Source of the DNA: CAVQNQ01 sp963714205
Lineage (GTDB): Bacteria; Acidobacteriota; Terriglobia; Bryobacterales; Bryobacteraceae
Length of the DNA stretch: 64,000 nucleotides
NCBI GenBank assembly: GCA_963714205.1
Contig: CAVQNQ010000004.1
Location: 1 to 64,000 of the forward strand
Direction of reading: 5' to 3'
A model generated the notes under the pieces. It saw only the letters and a list, made by a program, of their open reading frames with translations, had not been told where the DNA came from and did not search any database. Shown here piece after piece: positions 44,815-54,710 of this stretch. Both the position numbers and the translations under genes were made by a program. Positions within the stretch are counted from its first letter, which is position 1, and each line of letters starts with the position of its first letter.

Positions 44815-46167
44815 CTAACTCTCCCGCTCGCAGTCGAACAACCCGCCTTCGGCCGGCGCGGCGCAGCGGCATCCGCTTTCGAGGAACGCCGCCAAAGCAT
44901 CGCCTTCGGTATCGGGGTGCGCGCGCAGGTAGGCTTCGTAATCGAAGAGAGGGTGCGGGCTCACGTGCTCGCCCGATCCCGCTTCGAAGAAATCCTCCAG
45001 CGGATTGCGGCCCGCGCAGCGGGCGTCCAGGCGCTGGCTCAGATAGTATCCGGCATCGAACCAGGGATGCGGTTTGCGGCGGTCGATCCTGCCGTGAAGA
45101 AGATAGTGAATCAGCGAATTGTCCCCATACCGCGACCTGTAAAATGCCGGCTCGAACAGCGGATTGGGCTGGTATCCCGCAGCCGCGCCATCGAGGACGT
45201 AATGCACCAGAGGATTCAAACCCGAGCTGCTTACTTCGGAATACTTAGTCAGGTAGTAAGTCGTCGAGAACAACGGATGCGGCTGAAGCCCTTTCTTCGC
45301 AGGCGCCGCGAGAAAGTGCACGAGGGGATTGTGGCCGGCGCGAACCGCCTCCGGATACCGGCGCCGGTAGTAGTCGCAATCGAACCGGAACACAATCTTC
45401 CCGGGCGCCGATTCGAGTGTGCCACTCCCGGCACCGGCGTTCCAAGATCCGCCGAATCCCCACTGATTTAATGCCGGCCTCGCCGGCGGGCTGTAGATCT
45501 TTTGCGCGTCTCGCGCCATCCGCTCCGGCGACGCAAAGTTCTCCACGCGAGTGTAGCCGACGTAAGTTTCGGGCGATCGCACATCTTCGCTCGGCGGCGC
45601 CTCGGCCCCGTCGGCCGTTGTACGTACCGTGCTCTCGTCCAGACCAGTGGCTCCATTTTCTCTAAGAAGTGTCTGGATAACGCGCTCGGACTTCTCATAT
45701 TCGCCCTCGCCGAAGTGGTGGTAACGAATTCGTCCCTTTGCGTCGACGAAGTAGTCTGCGGGCCAGTATTCGTTGCGGAAGGCCCGCCAGATCGAATGGT
45801 TGCTGTCGATCGGGATGGGGTACGCGACCTTCAGGTCAAACACGGCATTCTTCACATTGGCCGGGTCTTTCTCGAAACCAAACTCCGGCGCATGGACGCC
45901 GATAACCACCAAGCCGGCACCTTTGTATTTTGCAGCCCAGGCTTTCATGTACGGCAACTCCCGCAGGCTGTTGATGCACGAGTACGTCCAGAAGTTGACC
46001 AGCACCACCTTCCCGCGCAGCGACTTACTGCTCAACGGAGGGGAGTTGAGCCAGGCCACCGCGCCATCAAAATCAGGCATTCGTCCTTCGTCTCCCGTTT
46101 CTGATGCAATCGCGACGACCCCCCAGATGAGAGCCGCGGCGCCAATCCAAAAGGCAAGATTCTTCAT
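44815..46167 (-). CDS. Chimera: DipZ/TlpA-like thioredoxin fused to NPL(V/I)HYL repeats
   Basis: 450 residues from ATG 46167 (signal-anchor AFWIGAAALIWGVVAIA). Residues about 30-260 are a DipZ-type thioredoxin domain (LRGKVVLVNFWTYSCINSLRELPY), but the second active-site Cys is Ser (CINS instead of CINC). It continues into its usual C-terminal beta domain (NQWGFGGSWNAG, GKIVFRF). At about 45385 the sequence switches in frame to five repeats of about 35-40 residues (YYRRRYPEAVRAGHNPLVHFL; YYLTKYSEVSSSGLNPLVHYV; FYRSRYGDNSLIHYLL; and so on), a type seen in glycosyltransferase-associated proteins. Either a real fusion or a deletion joint. Confidence 0.7.
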   Translation of the reverse strand: MKNLAFWIGAAALIWGVVAIASETGDEGRMPDFDGAVAWLNSPPLSSKSLRGKVVLVNFWTYSCINSLRELPYMKAWAAKYKGAGLVVIGVHAPEFGFEKDPANVKNAVFDLKVAYPIPIDSNHSIWRAFRNEYWPADYFVDAKGRIRYHHFGEGEYEKSERVIQTLLRENGATGLDESTVRTTADGAEAPPSEDVRSPETYVGYTRVENFASPERMARDAQKIYSPPARPALNQWGFGGSWNAGAGSGTLESAPGKIVFRFDCDYYRRRYPEAVRAGHNPLVHFLAAPAKKGLQPHPLFSTTYYLTKYSEVSSSGLNPLVHYVLDGAAAGYQPNPLFEPAFYRSRYGDNSLIHYLLHGRIDRRKPHPWFDAGYYLSQRLDARCAGRNPLEDFFEAGSGEHVSPHPLFDYEAYLRAHPDTEGDALAAFLESGCRCAAPAEGGLFDCERES

Positions 46168-46443
46168 AACGAAAACTCCAAGCGCCAGTGCGCCCCCTTT
46201 AGTTCGATTCGATCGCACTCACTTGTGAATGTGTTTTCTGGTTGAGATCTCACGGAATGAATGTGGAAAACGTGTAGTCCTGCGCCTTTTGCGGAGTATG
46301 GCAGGCAAAGCGCCGGCTTTTCCTGGCGGCGGCTCCGTGCGGAATAACGGCCTCAGCAGGGCCAATGGGTGTAGAATCGGGGGTACCAGGACGCGTAATC
46401 AGAAGTCCTGAATAAGGCGGGACAAGATCTCCGGAGGCCGTCT

Positions 46444-47502
46444 ATGAAGGCAAGCCGTCTGATGTGTTGGATCGGGTTCCTGTGGGTCGTTACGAGTTTT
46501 GCCCAATCTCCCGAAGGTCCTCAGAACTTATCTCCGGCGGCGCTCGCCATGCGCGCCAAGGTCCAGAACGTCCCCGAGATTCCGTTCGAATCCGTGCCGA
46601 GTTTTCTGAAGCTGCCGCCCGATCTGTACCTGGGTGAAGGCATCGGTATCGCCAGCAACTCCAAGGGGCACGTCTTTGTCTACACGCGAAGCCAGCGGAC
46701 GCGCCTTTTCGAATTCGACCAGAATGGAGGCTTCGTCCGCGAAATCGGCCAGGGGCTTTACGGTTTCGTGTTCGCCCACGCCGTGCGGGTGGATTCCCAG
46801 GACAACATCTGGGCCGTGGACGAAGGCTCCAACATGGTCATCAAATTCAATCCCGAGGGCCGGGTCGTGATGACGCTTGGCCGCAGGCCCGAGCCGGTTG
46901 ATGCCGGCGGATTCGTGCCCCTGGACCCGGCCAATCCCGGAAAGTACGAGTTCAACCGGCCCACCGATGTCGGTTGGGATGCCGACGGCAATGTGTTCGT
47001 GGCCGACGGCTATGGCAACTCGCGTATCGTCAAATACGACAAGAACGGAAGATTCGTGGCTCAGGCGGGCACCAAGGGATCGGCGCCGGGACAGCTCAAT
47101 CTACCCCACTCGCTCGCCATGGATGCCAAGGGCAACGCCTACGTGGCGGACCGCAGCAACCGCCGCATCGAAGTGTTCGACAACGACCTGAAGTTCAAGG
47201 CCATCTACGATAATGTCGGCACGCCGTGGGAAGTTTGCATTTCGCCGGGGCCGCACCAGTATCTTTTTTCCTCGAACACCTTCCCGGACAACAACGATTA
47301 CACGCTGGCCGCGGTGAGCGGGGAAGTCTACAAGATGGAGTTGGACGGCACGGTGGTCGGGAAATTCGGAAAAGCAGGCAAGCAGTTGGGCGAGTTCAGC
47401 GGACTGCATGAGATCGACTGCCGCAATCCCGACATGCTCTTCATCTCCGAAATCCAGTTATGGAGGGCGCAGAAACTGGTTCTGCGCCCGAGCGGTAAGT
47501 AG
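46444..47502 (+). CDS. Secreted NHL-repeat beta-propeller protein 1
   Basis: 352 residues from ATG 46444 behind GGAGG. A signal peptide (CWIGFLWVVTSFAQS) is followed by about six NHL-type blades (VRVDSQDNIWAVDEGSNMVIKFNPEGRV; VGWDADGNVFVADGYGNSRIVKYDKNGRFV; LAMDAKGNAYVADRSNRRIEVFDNDLKF). Its layout resembles peptidyl-alpha-hydroxyglycine lyase-like propellers, but no catalytic set could be assigned. The next gene is a paralogue eight bases downstream. Confidence 0.9.
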   Translation: MKASRLMCWIGFLWVVTSFAQSPEGPQNLSPAALAMRAKVQNVPEIPFESVPSFLKLPPDLYLGEGIGIASNSKGHVFVYTRSQRTRLFEFDQNGGFVREIGQGLYGFVFAHAVRVDSQDNIWAVDEGSNMVIKFNPEGRVVMTLGRRPEPVDAGGFVPLDPANPGKYEFNRPTDVGWDADGNVFVADGYGNSRIVKYDKNGRFVAQAGTKGSAPGQLNLPHSLAMDAKGNAYVADRSNRRIEVFDNDLKFKAIYDNVGTPWEVCISPGPHQYLFSSNTFPDNNDYTLAAVSGEVYKMELDGTVVGKFGKAGKQLGEFSGLHEIDCRNPDMLFISEIQLWRAQKLVLRPSGK

Positions 47503-47510
47503 AGGCTTAT

Positions 47511-48554
47511 ATGGCGAGGATGAGACTCTTGAGCGCGATGGTTAGCCTGCTGGCATGCGGGCTGGTATCGGCACAGGTTCCGGAGATCCCCTTCGACGGA
47601 GATATCGGGTTCCTGAAACTGCCCGCGAACGTCTACCTGGGCGAGGCGGCCGGTGTGGCCACCGACTCGAAGGGCGATCTCTTCGTCTACACGCGAACCG
47701 GGGAAGACGGCGCCATGGGCGGTTCGCGCTTCTTCACGCATGGTGGCTCGCGCTTGTTCGAGTTCGATTCCACGGGCAGGTACCTGCGGGAAATCGGCAC
47801 GGGCGTCTACGGGTTCCTGTTTGCGCAGTCGGTGCGCATCGACGCGCAGGACAACATTTGGGTCGTGGACCGCGGGTCGGACACCGCGATCAAGTTCGAT
47901 CCCTCCGGCCGCTTTCTCCAGGTGTTGGGCCGCAAACCGGAATCGATCGATCCCGCCGGCCCCCCGCCGGGCGGGGGACGCGGCCGCGGGGGAGTGCCGG
48001 GCCAGGGCGTCGCGGGCGACAGCTTCAACCGCCCGACCGACATCGCGTTCGATCCTCAGGGCAACATCTTCATCTCCGATGCCTACACCAACGCGCGCAT
48101 CGTGAAGCTGGACAAGACCGGACGGTTCATCAAGACCTGGGGATCGAAGGGTTCGCAACCGGGGCAGTTCGATATGCCTAATTCTGTAGCCGTGGACGGG
48201 CAGGGCAACGTCTACGTGGCAGACTTGGGCAACAAGCGCATCCAGGTTTTCGATAATGATGGGAATTATAAGCGCCAGATTGCCGATGTCGGCGCTCCTT
48301 GGGCAATCTGCATTTCACCGGGTGCGCATCAATACCTGTACAGCTCGAATTCAAACCCGCCCGAGACCATGGATGGAGGCGAGATCTACAAGCTCGAACT
48401 GGACGGGAAGCCCCTGGGCAAGTTCGGCGCCGCTGGCAAGCTGGCGGGGGAATTCGGCACGACAAACGAGATCGATTGCCGCAACCCGAGCTCACTGTAC
48501 ATAGGTGAAGTGACGAACTGGCGGGTGCAGCGGGTCCAGCTACGAAGCAGGTAG
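47511..48554 (+). CDS. Secreted NHL-repeat beta-propeller protein 2
   Basis: 347 residues with a signal peptide (AMVSLLACGLVSAQ), the same start motif as its neighbour (VPEIPFDGDIGFLKLPANVYLGEAAGVATDSKGDLFVYTR) and matching NHL blades (IDAQDNIWVVDRGSDTAIKFDPSGRF; IAFDPQGNIFISDAYTNARIVKLDKTGRFI). Compared with copy 1 it has an extra Gly/Pro/Arg-rich loop near residues 145-165. Tandem duplication is evident. Role unknown; likely extracellular or periplasmic. Confidence 0.9.
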   Translation: MARMRLLSAMVSLLACGLVSAQVPEIPFDGDIGFLKLPANVYLGEAAGVATDSKGDLFVYTRTGEDGAMGGSRFFTHGGSRLFEFDSTGRYLREIGTGVYGFLFAQSVRIDAQDNIWVVDRGSDTAIKFDPSGRFLQVLGRKPESIDPAGPPPGGGRGRGGVPGQGVAGDSFNRPTDIAFDPQGNIFISDAYTNARIVKLDKTGRFIKTWGSKGSQPGQFDMPNSVAVDGQGNVYVADLGNKRIQVFDNDGNYKRQIADVGAPWAICISPGAHQYLYSSNSNPPETMDGGEIYKLELDGKPLGKFGAAGKLAGEFGTTNEIDCRNPSSLYIGEVTNWRVQRVQLRSR

Positions 48555-48773
48555 CCACCCGCCAGCTAAGCTCGATATGAACCGCGGGCGGCTGTTCTCC
48601 GATTCCAGCTTCTCCACGTTTGTGGTGACGATACTAAGGATGAAAGCGACACTTCAGGAATTTCCCTGTTGACTGGGAAAAGCTTTAGATCTATTATTGC
48701 TCTCGACTACACATTCAGACGCTTTGGTGTGAATTTTTTTATTAGGGCAGCGAAAAGGATAACGCGCCCTGTA
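48555..48773. other. AT-richer intergenic stretch
   Basis: No gene is visible between the NHL pair and the repeat array. A segment around 48684-48745 (TTTAGATCTATTATTGC and GAATTTTTTTATTAG) is markedly AT-richer than the surroundings. It could hold the promoter of a transcript reading through the repeats. Confidence 0.4.
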
Positions 48774-49130
48774 GGCGTGGCGTCGGTTGTTGGTCAGGAA
48801 CGGCTCTCCAGTACGGAAGCCACAACGGTAAGTTGAGGCGTCCGCCGACTGGCGGCAGCCAAATAGCGGCATCTCCGGTGCGAAGGCCGTGGCGCAATGA
48901 CGCCCCGGATTCAGCACGTGGCGGTAGCCCACAACGCAACATAGCCGCGGTGCGATGCCCCAAGCGCTAGTTTCGCTTGGCGTTTAAGTACTTGGCGGTA
49001 ACGAACAACCCGGTATGGCCGTTCAGTGCGGAGGCCGCTGCTCTAAGGGTAGTTGTGTCCTCCATTATCTGGCGGTAAGTCATAAATTTGTGTGTGTATT
49101 CGCGCAGTGCTGAGGCCGCGGCGCCGAGGG
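48774..49130. repeat. Five degenerate tandem repeats of about 72 bp
   Basis: Box 1 (TGGCGGTA-like) recurs at 48778, 48850, 48919, 48993 and 49070. Box 2 (CAGTGCGGAGGCCGC-like) follows each by 27-35 bases, at about 48811, 48877, 48948, 49024 and 49105. Unit spacing is 72, 69, 74 and 77 bases, not a constant multiple of three, so it is probably not a protein repeat. The array ends about 75 bases before the receptor gene. It may be a leader, a regulatory array or an unknown repeat family. Confidence 0.6.
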
Positions 49131-49204
49131 TGGTGTGTCGCCCGGCGATGAGACACGCTGTCAGGCCTGTCCAAGCGGTTCCGTAACTGCGAAAAGGAGG
49201 CTAT

Positions 49205-52200
49205 ATGCGGTTTTTCCGCGTGGTTGTGTTTTGTCTCATAGGCATGGTTGGCGTGTATGCCCAGAGCGATCGCGGCACTATTACCGGAACGGTTACGGAT
49301 AATAGCGGGGCGGTCGTCCCGCACGCCTCGGTCGTGGCGGTGAATACGGAAAGCGGAACGGAGTTTCCGGTCGCCACGAGCGACACCGGCAACTATACGA
49401 TCTCGTCGTTGCGCCCGGGAACCTACACCGTGAGCGCCGACGCCGCGGGGTTCAAGAAGACCACCCGGACCGGCATCCAGGTTGCGGTGGCTACAAACCT
49501 TCGCGTCGATGTCACTCTTGAGGTCGGCTCGGCCACCGAGTCGCTGACGGTTACCGCAGAGGCGCCGCTCCTGCAGACCGAAGACGCCACCCAAACCCAT
49601 ACTTTGACTGGAAGTCAGGTCGGGGATCTACCCATCAACTTTGGGGTACTGAGCGGCGGATACATTCGCAGCCCCTTGACTTTTGTCAATCTGGAGCCAG
49701 GCGCGAGTGATACCGGTCTGAATTCGATTCGGGTCAACGGCTTCAGCGGTTACTACGACCATGTACGTCGAAGGGCAGGAGGCGGGGAACTCCATGAATT
49801 CGGGGAGCATTTACGAGACCACGCCTAACGTCGAATCGATCGAAGCCGTGGCTCTTCAGTCCAGCAACTTCGCGCCGGAGTTCGGCCAGGTCGTAGGCGG
49901 CACGTACAACTTCAACGTCAAATCCGGCACAAATGCGTTTCACGGCAGCGGGTTTGAATACTTCGTGAATGAAGACTTCGACGCTGGACTAACGTTCACC
50001 AACGACGGCAACGGACACTTGATTCGGCCTACGGAACGTAAGAACGACTTCGGGTTTTCGGTAGGCGGACCGGTATATCATTCCGAAGGTTTACAACGGC
50101 AAGAACAAGTCGTTTTTCTTCTTCGACTGGGAGTGGTACAAGGACTCCAGATACATTCCGGCGTCTATCAGACGATTCCGACCAATGGACATGCGGAACG
50201 GCAATTTCAGCGAGATCCTGACTGGGCGCAACCTCGGCACCGATGTTACCGGGGCGGCCATCATGGAGAATACAATCTACGATCCGGCCACCGCGCATTC
50301 GGTCAATGGCAATTCCGTCACGACTCCTTTTCCGGGCAATACCATCCCCATGAGCCGGATCAGCCCCGTAGCTTTGAAGATCCAGAACCTGATCCCCGCT
50401 GCCCACCAACGGCAGCTTGGTGAACAATTGGGAGCAGCACTATCCCAACCCGACGTCCATCTATATTCCGAGCTTCAAGCTGGACCAGAACTTCGGCGAA
50501 AAGCACCATCTGTCGTTCTTCTTTTCGTTGAACCATATCAACCATTTGGTGAACACCGATGGTTTGCCGATTCCTATCAGCAGGCGAGCGGCCCGAGTTT
50601 GAGCGCAACCATACGATGCGGTTCAACTACGATTACACGGTGAGACCGAACCTGATCCTGCACATGGGCGCCGGGTACGTGATGTACCGCAGTCCGGATG
50701 TCGCGGCGCTCGGAGTGCTGGAATACGATGCTCCCGGCCAGCTTGGGCTGCTCGGAGGCATTCCCAATAACTTCGCCAATCCAAGCATAACAGCCACCGG
50801 ATTTCCTGAGATTACAGGCCTGTCGACCAACGGTTACGGGATGGGCCTGAATATGGGCCCCACCAACGCCAATAAGTACGCGGTCGATAAGCCAACCGCC
50901 GTCGTCAATGCAACCTGGGTTCGCGGGAGCCACAGTTATAAGATGGGAGCCGACTGGCGCATCGACGCCTACCGCGACAGAAACGTGCGAGGCAGTCAGG
51001 GTATCTGGAATTTCGACAATAGCATGACGGGCTTGCCTTATCTGGGGTCCACCAGCGTTAACGGTGGTCAACTCGGCAACGCATATGCGGACTTTCTGCT
51101 CGGACTCTCCGGCAGCGCCAGCGTTGAGACGCCGCAGGATCCGCAATACCGTAAGACGTCCTGGTCGCTTTTCGTCCAGGACGCATGGAAAGTGACCCGG
51201 AAGCTGACAGTTACCTATGGGATACGCTGGGATCTGCAGAACGCGTGGCGGGAAATTCACGATCGGATCGGGGAGTTTTCACCCACGACTCCCAATCCGT
51301 CTGTGGGGGGCCTGCTCGGCGCCACCATCTGGGCGGGATATGGGGCGGGCCGCTGCAATTGCGAGTTTACCAGCGCCTATCCGTACGCGATCGGGCCGCG
51401 TCTGGGCGTGGCCTATCAGATCGACAGCAAGACGGTTTTCCGGGCCGGCTGGGGCCTGACTTATGGAACCACGGCGGACTCCCATTACATCAGCAACTTC
51501 CCGATTATTGGAGGCGGCTCTATCGGGTACAACGAGATCACGTTTGTATCGCCCGGCTTCGCGCAGCCGGCCGCTACCTTCGCCCAGGGTTTGCCCTATA
51601 CCCAGGCGCAACTGTATCCGGCTACTCTAGACCCCGGAATCACGCCGTCCCCCGGGCAGCTCAATCCCCCGCCGTACTGGATGGATCCCCAGGGCGGCCG
51701 GCCGCCGCGCATCAATCAATGGAATATTGGCTTGCAGCACCAGTTCACGCCGAACTTCATGGCGGAGGCCGCTTATGTAGGCAATCGGGGCGTCTGGCTG
51801 GAGGCCAACAACCTGGAGGACGTGAACGGTCTGACGACGCAGAAGCTCTCTTCCGTTGGGCTGAGCCTTAACAATCCCGCGAATCTGACGCTTTTGTCAT
51901 CGACTTTTGCGTCGGGAGCGCCCCAAGCCGCCGGTTTCAAGGTTCCATATTCGAGCTTCCCGCTGGGGGCCTCGCTGGCGCAGGCCCTCCGTCCGTTCCC
52001 GCAGTACACCAGCATAAGTACGGCGTGGTCGCCGTTGGGAAGTAGCTGGTACGACGCATTGCAGGCAAAGGCGACCATGCGCGAGTGGCACGGGTTCTAT
52101 GGGCAGTTTGCGTTCACATGGCAACAAGAATTAACCAACTCCGAGGGTTGCTTTGGCCTCTGGTGCTTTGGCGCGATCAACGACGTGTATAACCGGGGGC

Positions 52201-52850
52201 TCCAGAAAACCATCTCTGGCAGTTCGATTCCTCTCGTCGCGGCGTTTATGTTTAACTACCGCGTCCCCGCCCTCGCCCAGAATAAGCTGCTGAGGACCTT
52301 GCAGCGGGACTGGACAATCGGTGGCTCATTCCGCTATCAGAGCGGCCTGCCGATTGCCACGCCCGGTGCGACCAACAACCTGGGTGCGGTGCTGCCCCGC
52401 GCAACGCCAGGCACTCTTGCGAACCGCGTACCCGGCGTGCCGCTATTCACGAAGGATCCGAATTGCCACTGCTACGATCCGAGCGACACGTTCATTCTGA
52501 ATCCGGCCGCGTGGTCGCAACCGGCGCCAGGCCAGTGGGGTACCGCCGCCGCTTATTACAACGACTATCGCTGGCAGCGGCAGCCAGCCGAAAGCATGAG
52601 TCTCGGACGCATCTTCCGTCTTCGGGAGGGGATGACTCTGAGTATTCGGGCTGAGTTTTTCAATATTTTCAACCGCGTGTTCCTGAATGCGCCCACGTCG
52701 GGCAACGCGGCCCAGACACAGGTGTTCAACGGCCAACAGGCCGTTTCCGGCTTCGGATGGATCAATACGCTGACTACGCCTATCCAGGCGGCAGGCGGCG
52801 CCGTTCCGACAGTGCGCAACGGCCAGCTCGTGGCTCGGTTCCAGTTCTGA
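49205..52850 (+). CDS. TonB-dependent-receptor-like (Oar type) outer-membrane protein, several frameshifts
   Basis: About 1,215 codons from ATG 49205 (AAAAGGAGG upstream). There is a signal peptide (VVVFCLIGMVGVYAQ), then a carboxypeptidase-regulatory/CnaB domain (GTITGTVTDNSGAVVPHASVVA ... YTISSLRPGTYTVSADAAGF), a plug-like region (NVESIEAVALQSSNFAPEFGQVVGGTYNFNVKSGTNAFHGSGFEYF) and a long beta-barrel ending ...NGQLVARFQF with terminal Phe. The frame breaks near 49760, 50080, 50170, 50410 and 50570, while 50590-52850 is intact. Acidobacterial members probably import polymer breakdown products. The 5' part must be corrected or regarded as decayed. Confidence 0.85.
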
Positions 52851-52856
52851 GCATTA

Positions 52857-52931
52857 CCGGGAGCGGTACGGGCGGAGAAAGGGTGCTTGCGACCTGATCG
52901 AACCCCTGCCGCTCCCGGCCCCTGTAGGGGC
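52857..52931. terminator. Bidirectional terminator candidate between convergent genes
   Basis: CCGGGAGCGG (52857-52866) pairs perfectly with CCGCTCCCGG (52909-52918), and a second short hairpin GCCCC-TGTA-GGGGC follows at 52918-52931. They sit between the receptor (plus) and recN (minus) stops. There is no T-run, so termination activity is inferred from position. Confidence 0.55.
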
Positions 52932-52956
52932 AGCCGGCGCATACGTCGCCGTCCTC

Positions 52957-54626
52957 CTACCCCACGCTCATCTTGATCAGCCGCTCGGCGTTTTTCAGCG
53001 CCTCGGGCGTCAGCATCTGCCCCGACAGCATCCGCCCCACCTCGCGCGTGCGGGCGGCCTCGTCCAACTCCTCGATGACGGCCACCGTGCGGCCGTTCGA
53101 TTCCTGCTTCTCCACGCGGTAGTGATGGTCGGCGAATGAGGCGATCTGCGGCAGGTGCGTCACGCAGAGCACCTGGTTGGCAGAGGCCAGTTTCTTCAAC
53201 CGGCGCCCCACGCCTTCGGCCGCGCTGCCGCCCACGCCGGCATCCACTTCGTCGAAAACCAGGGTGCGGACCACCGCCGCCTTGGGGCCCGCCAGGCACG
53301 TCTTAAGCGCCAGCGCGATGCGTGAGATCTCGCCCCCGGAGGCAACTTTCTCCAGGGCGCGCGGCTCCTCGCCTAGGTTGGGGGAGACCAGGAAATCCAC
53401 GCGGTCGGCGCCGTGCGCGGACCAGGGGGCCGGCGCCAGCCCCGCGCGGAACACGGTGCGCTCCATGGCAAGCTGTGCCAGTTCCTCCTCCACGCGCTTT
53501 TCGAGCTTGCGCGCCGCCAGATTCCGCCGCGCGGTCAGATCGGCGGCCGCCTTCTCGAACTCCTGGGCCAGGTGCGTCTGTTCCTTGCGCAGCTCCTCGA
53601 TGCGCTCGCCGGCGTGCTCTACGGCGGCGACCTGCCGCCGCACCTCTTCGCCGAACGCCAGGATCTCGGCGATCGTCTGGCCATATTTGCGCTTGAGCCG
53701 GTCGATGGCCGCCAGGCGGGTTTCGATCTCCTCCAGCCGTCCCGGATTGGCCTCCAGGCGCGAAAGGTAGTCGCGCAGCCCATAGGAGACTTCCTGGAGC
53801 GCCAGGTCCGCGCTCTTGAGGTGCTCGCGCAGGCCGTCGAGCGAGGCATCGATGCGGCACAGCTCGTCCAGCCGCTTGGCGGCCGCGCGCGCCAGCGAAA
53901 GGGCCGATTCGGGGCCGTCGTAGACCGCCGTATAGGCTCCTGCGGCGGCCTCCTCGATGCGCTGCACGTTCTGCAGCACGCGCCTCTCGTTTTCGAGAGC
54001 CGCGTCTTCTTCCGGCTCGAGGCCGGCGCCTTCGATCTCCTTGCGCTGGAAGGCCCACAGATCCAGCATGCGGAGCTTCTCCTGCTCGGAGCGCTCGAGC
54101 TCCTCCAGCTCGGCCGCCGCCGCGCGCCACGCGCGGTAGATCGAGCCGGCGCGCTCCACCAGGTCGCTGTTCGCGGCGAAGGAATCCAGCATGTCGCGCT
54201 GGGCGTCGGGGGAAAACAGAAGCTGCTGATCGTGTTGTCCGTGAATATCGGCCAGGTAGGGCGCCAGCTCGCGGAGCACCGCGGCCGCCACCGGCCGGCT
54301 GCCCACAAAGGCGCGCGATTTGCCGCCGCTCGAGATCTCGCGCTCGATGAGCAGCTCGCCATCCTCGGGTTCAAGGCCGGCGGCTCGAGGACCCGGCGTA
54401 TAGCGGAATGTTCGCGCACGTCGAAGATGCCCGCTACGCGCGCGCGCGTCTCGCCGGTGCGGATCATCTCGGAGGAGGCCCGGCCGCCCAGCAGCAGCCC
54501 CAGCGCATCCACAACAATGGATTTCCCGCTGCCCGTTTCCCCGGTCAGCAGGTTCAGCCCGGCGTGGAAATGAACGCGCAGCCGCTCGATAACGGCGTAG
54601 TTTTCCACCACCAGCAGCAGCAGCAT
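52957..54626 (-). CDS. recN: DNA repair protein RecN, one frameshift
   Basis: SMC-like ATPase for double-strand-break repair. From ATG 54626 the first frame gives VENYAVIERLRVHFHAGLNLLTGETGSGKSIVVDALGLLLGG (Walker A) up to about 54380. The next frame gives the rest: LADIHGQHDQQLLFSP, long coiled coil, ALEKVASGGEISRIALALK (signature) and LVFDEVDAGVGGSAAEGVG (Walker B). Repaired length is about 556 residues, normal for RecN. The break lies in a CCGCCGGCC tract and looks like a sequencing indel. Confidence 0.93.
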
Positions 54627-54710
54627 TCAGAGCCGATTATAGCGTGGGGTCCGGCAAGCTCGAGCGCGCCCCGACGGCCTCTCGTCTTTCGCGTTCCCGC
54701 GCCCGTCTAT

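Noticed and set aside
48774..49130. CRISPR array or integron attC cassette array
   Set aside because: Units are degenerate, with no constant repeat and unique spacers, and no conserved GTTRRRY/RYYYAAC core pairs; no cas or integrase gene is nearby.
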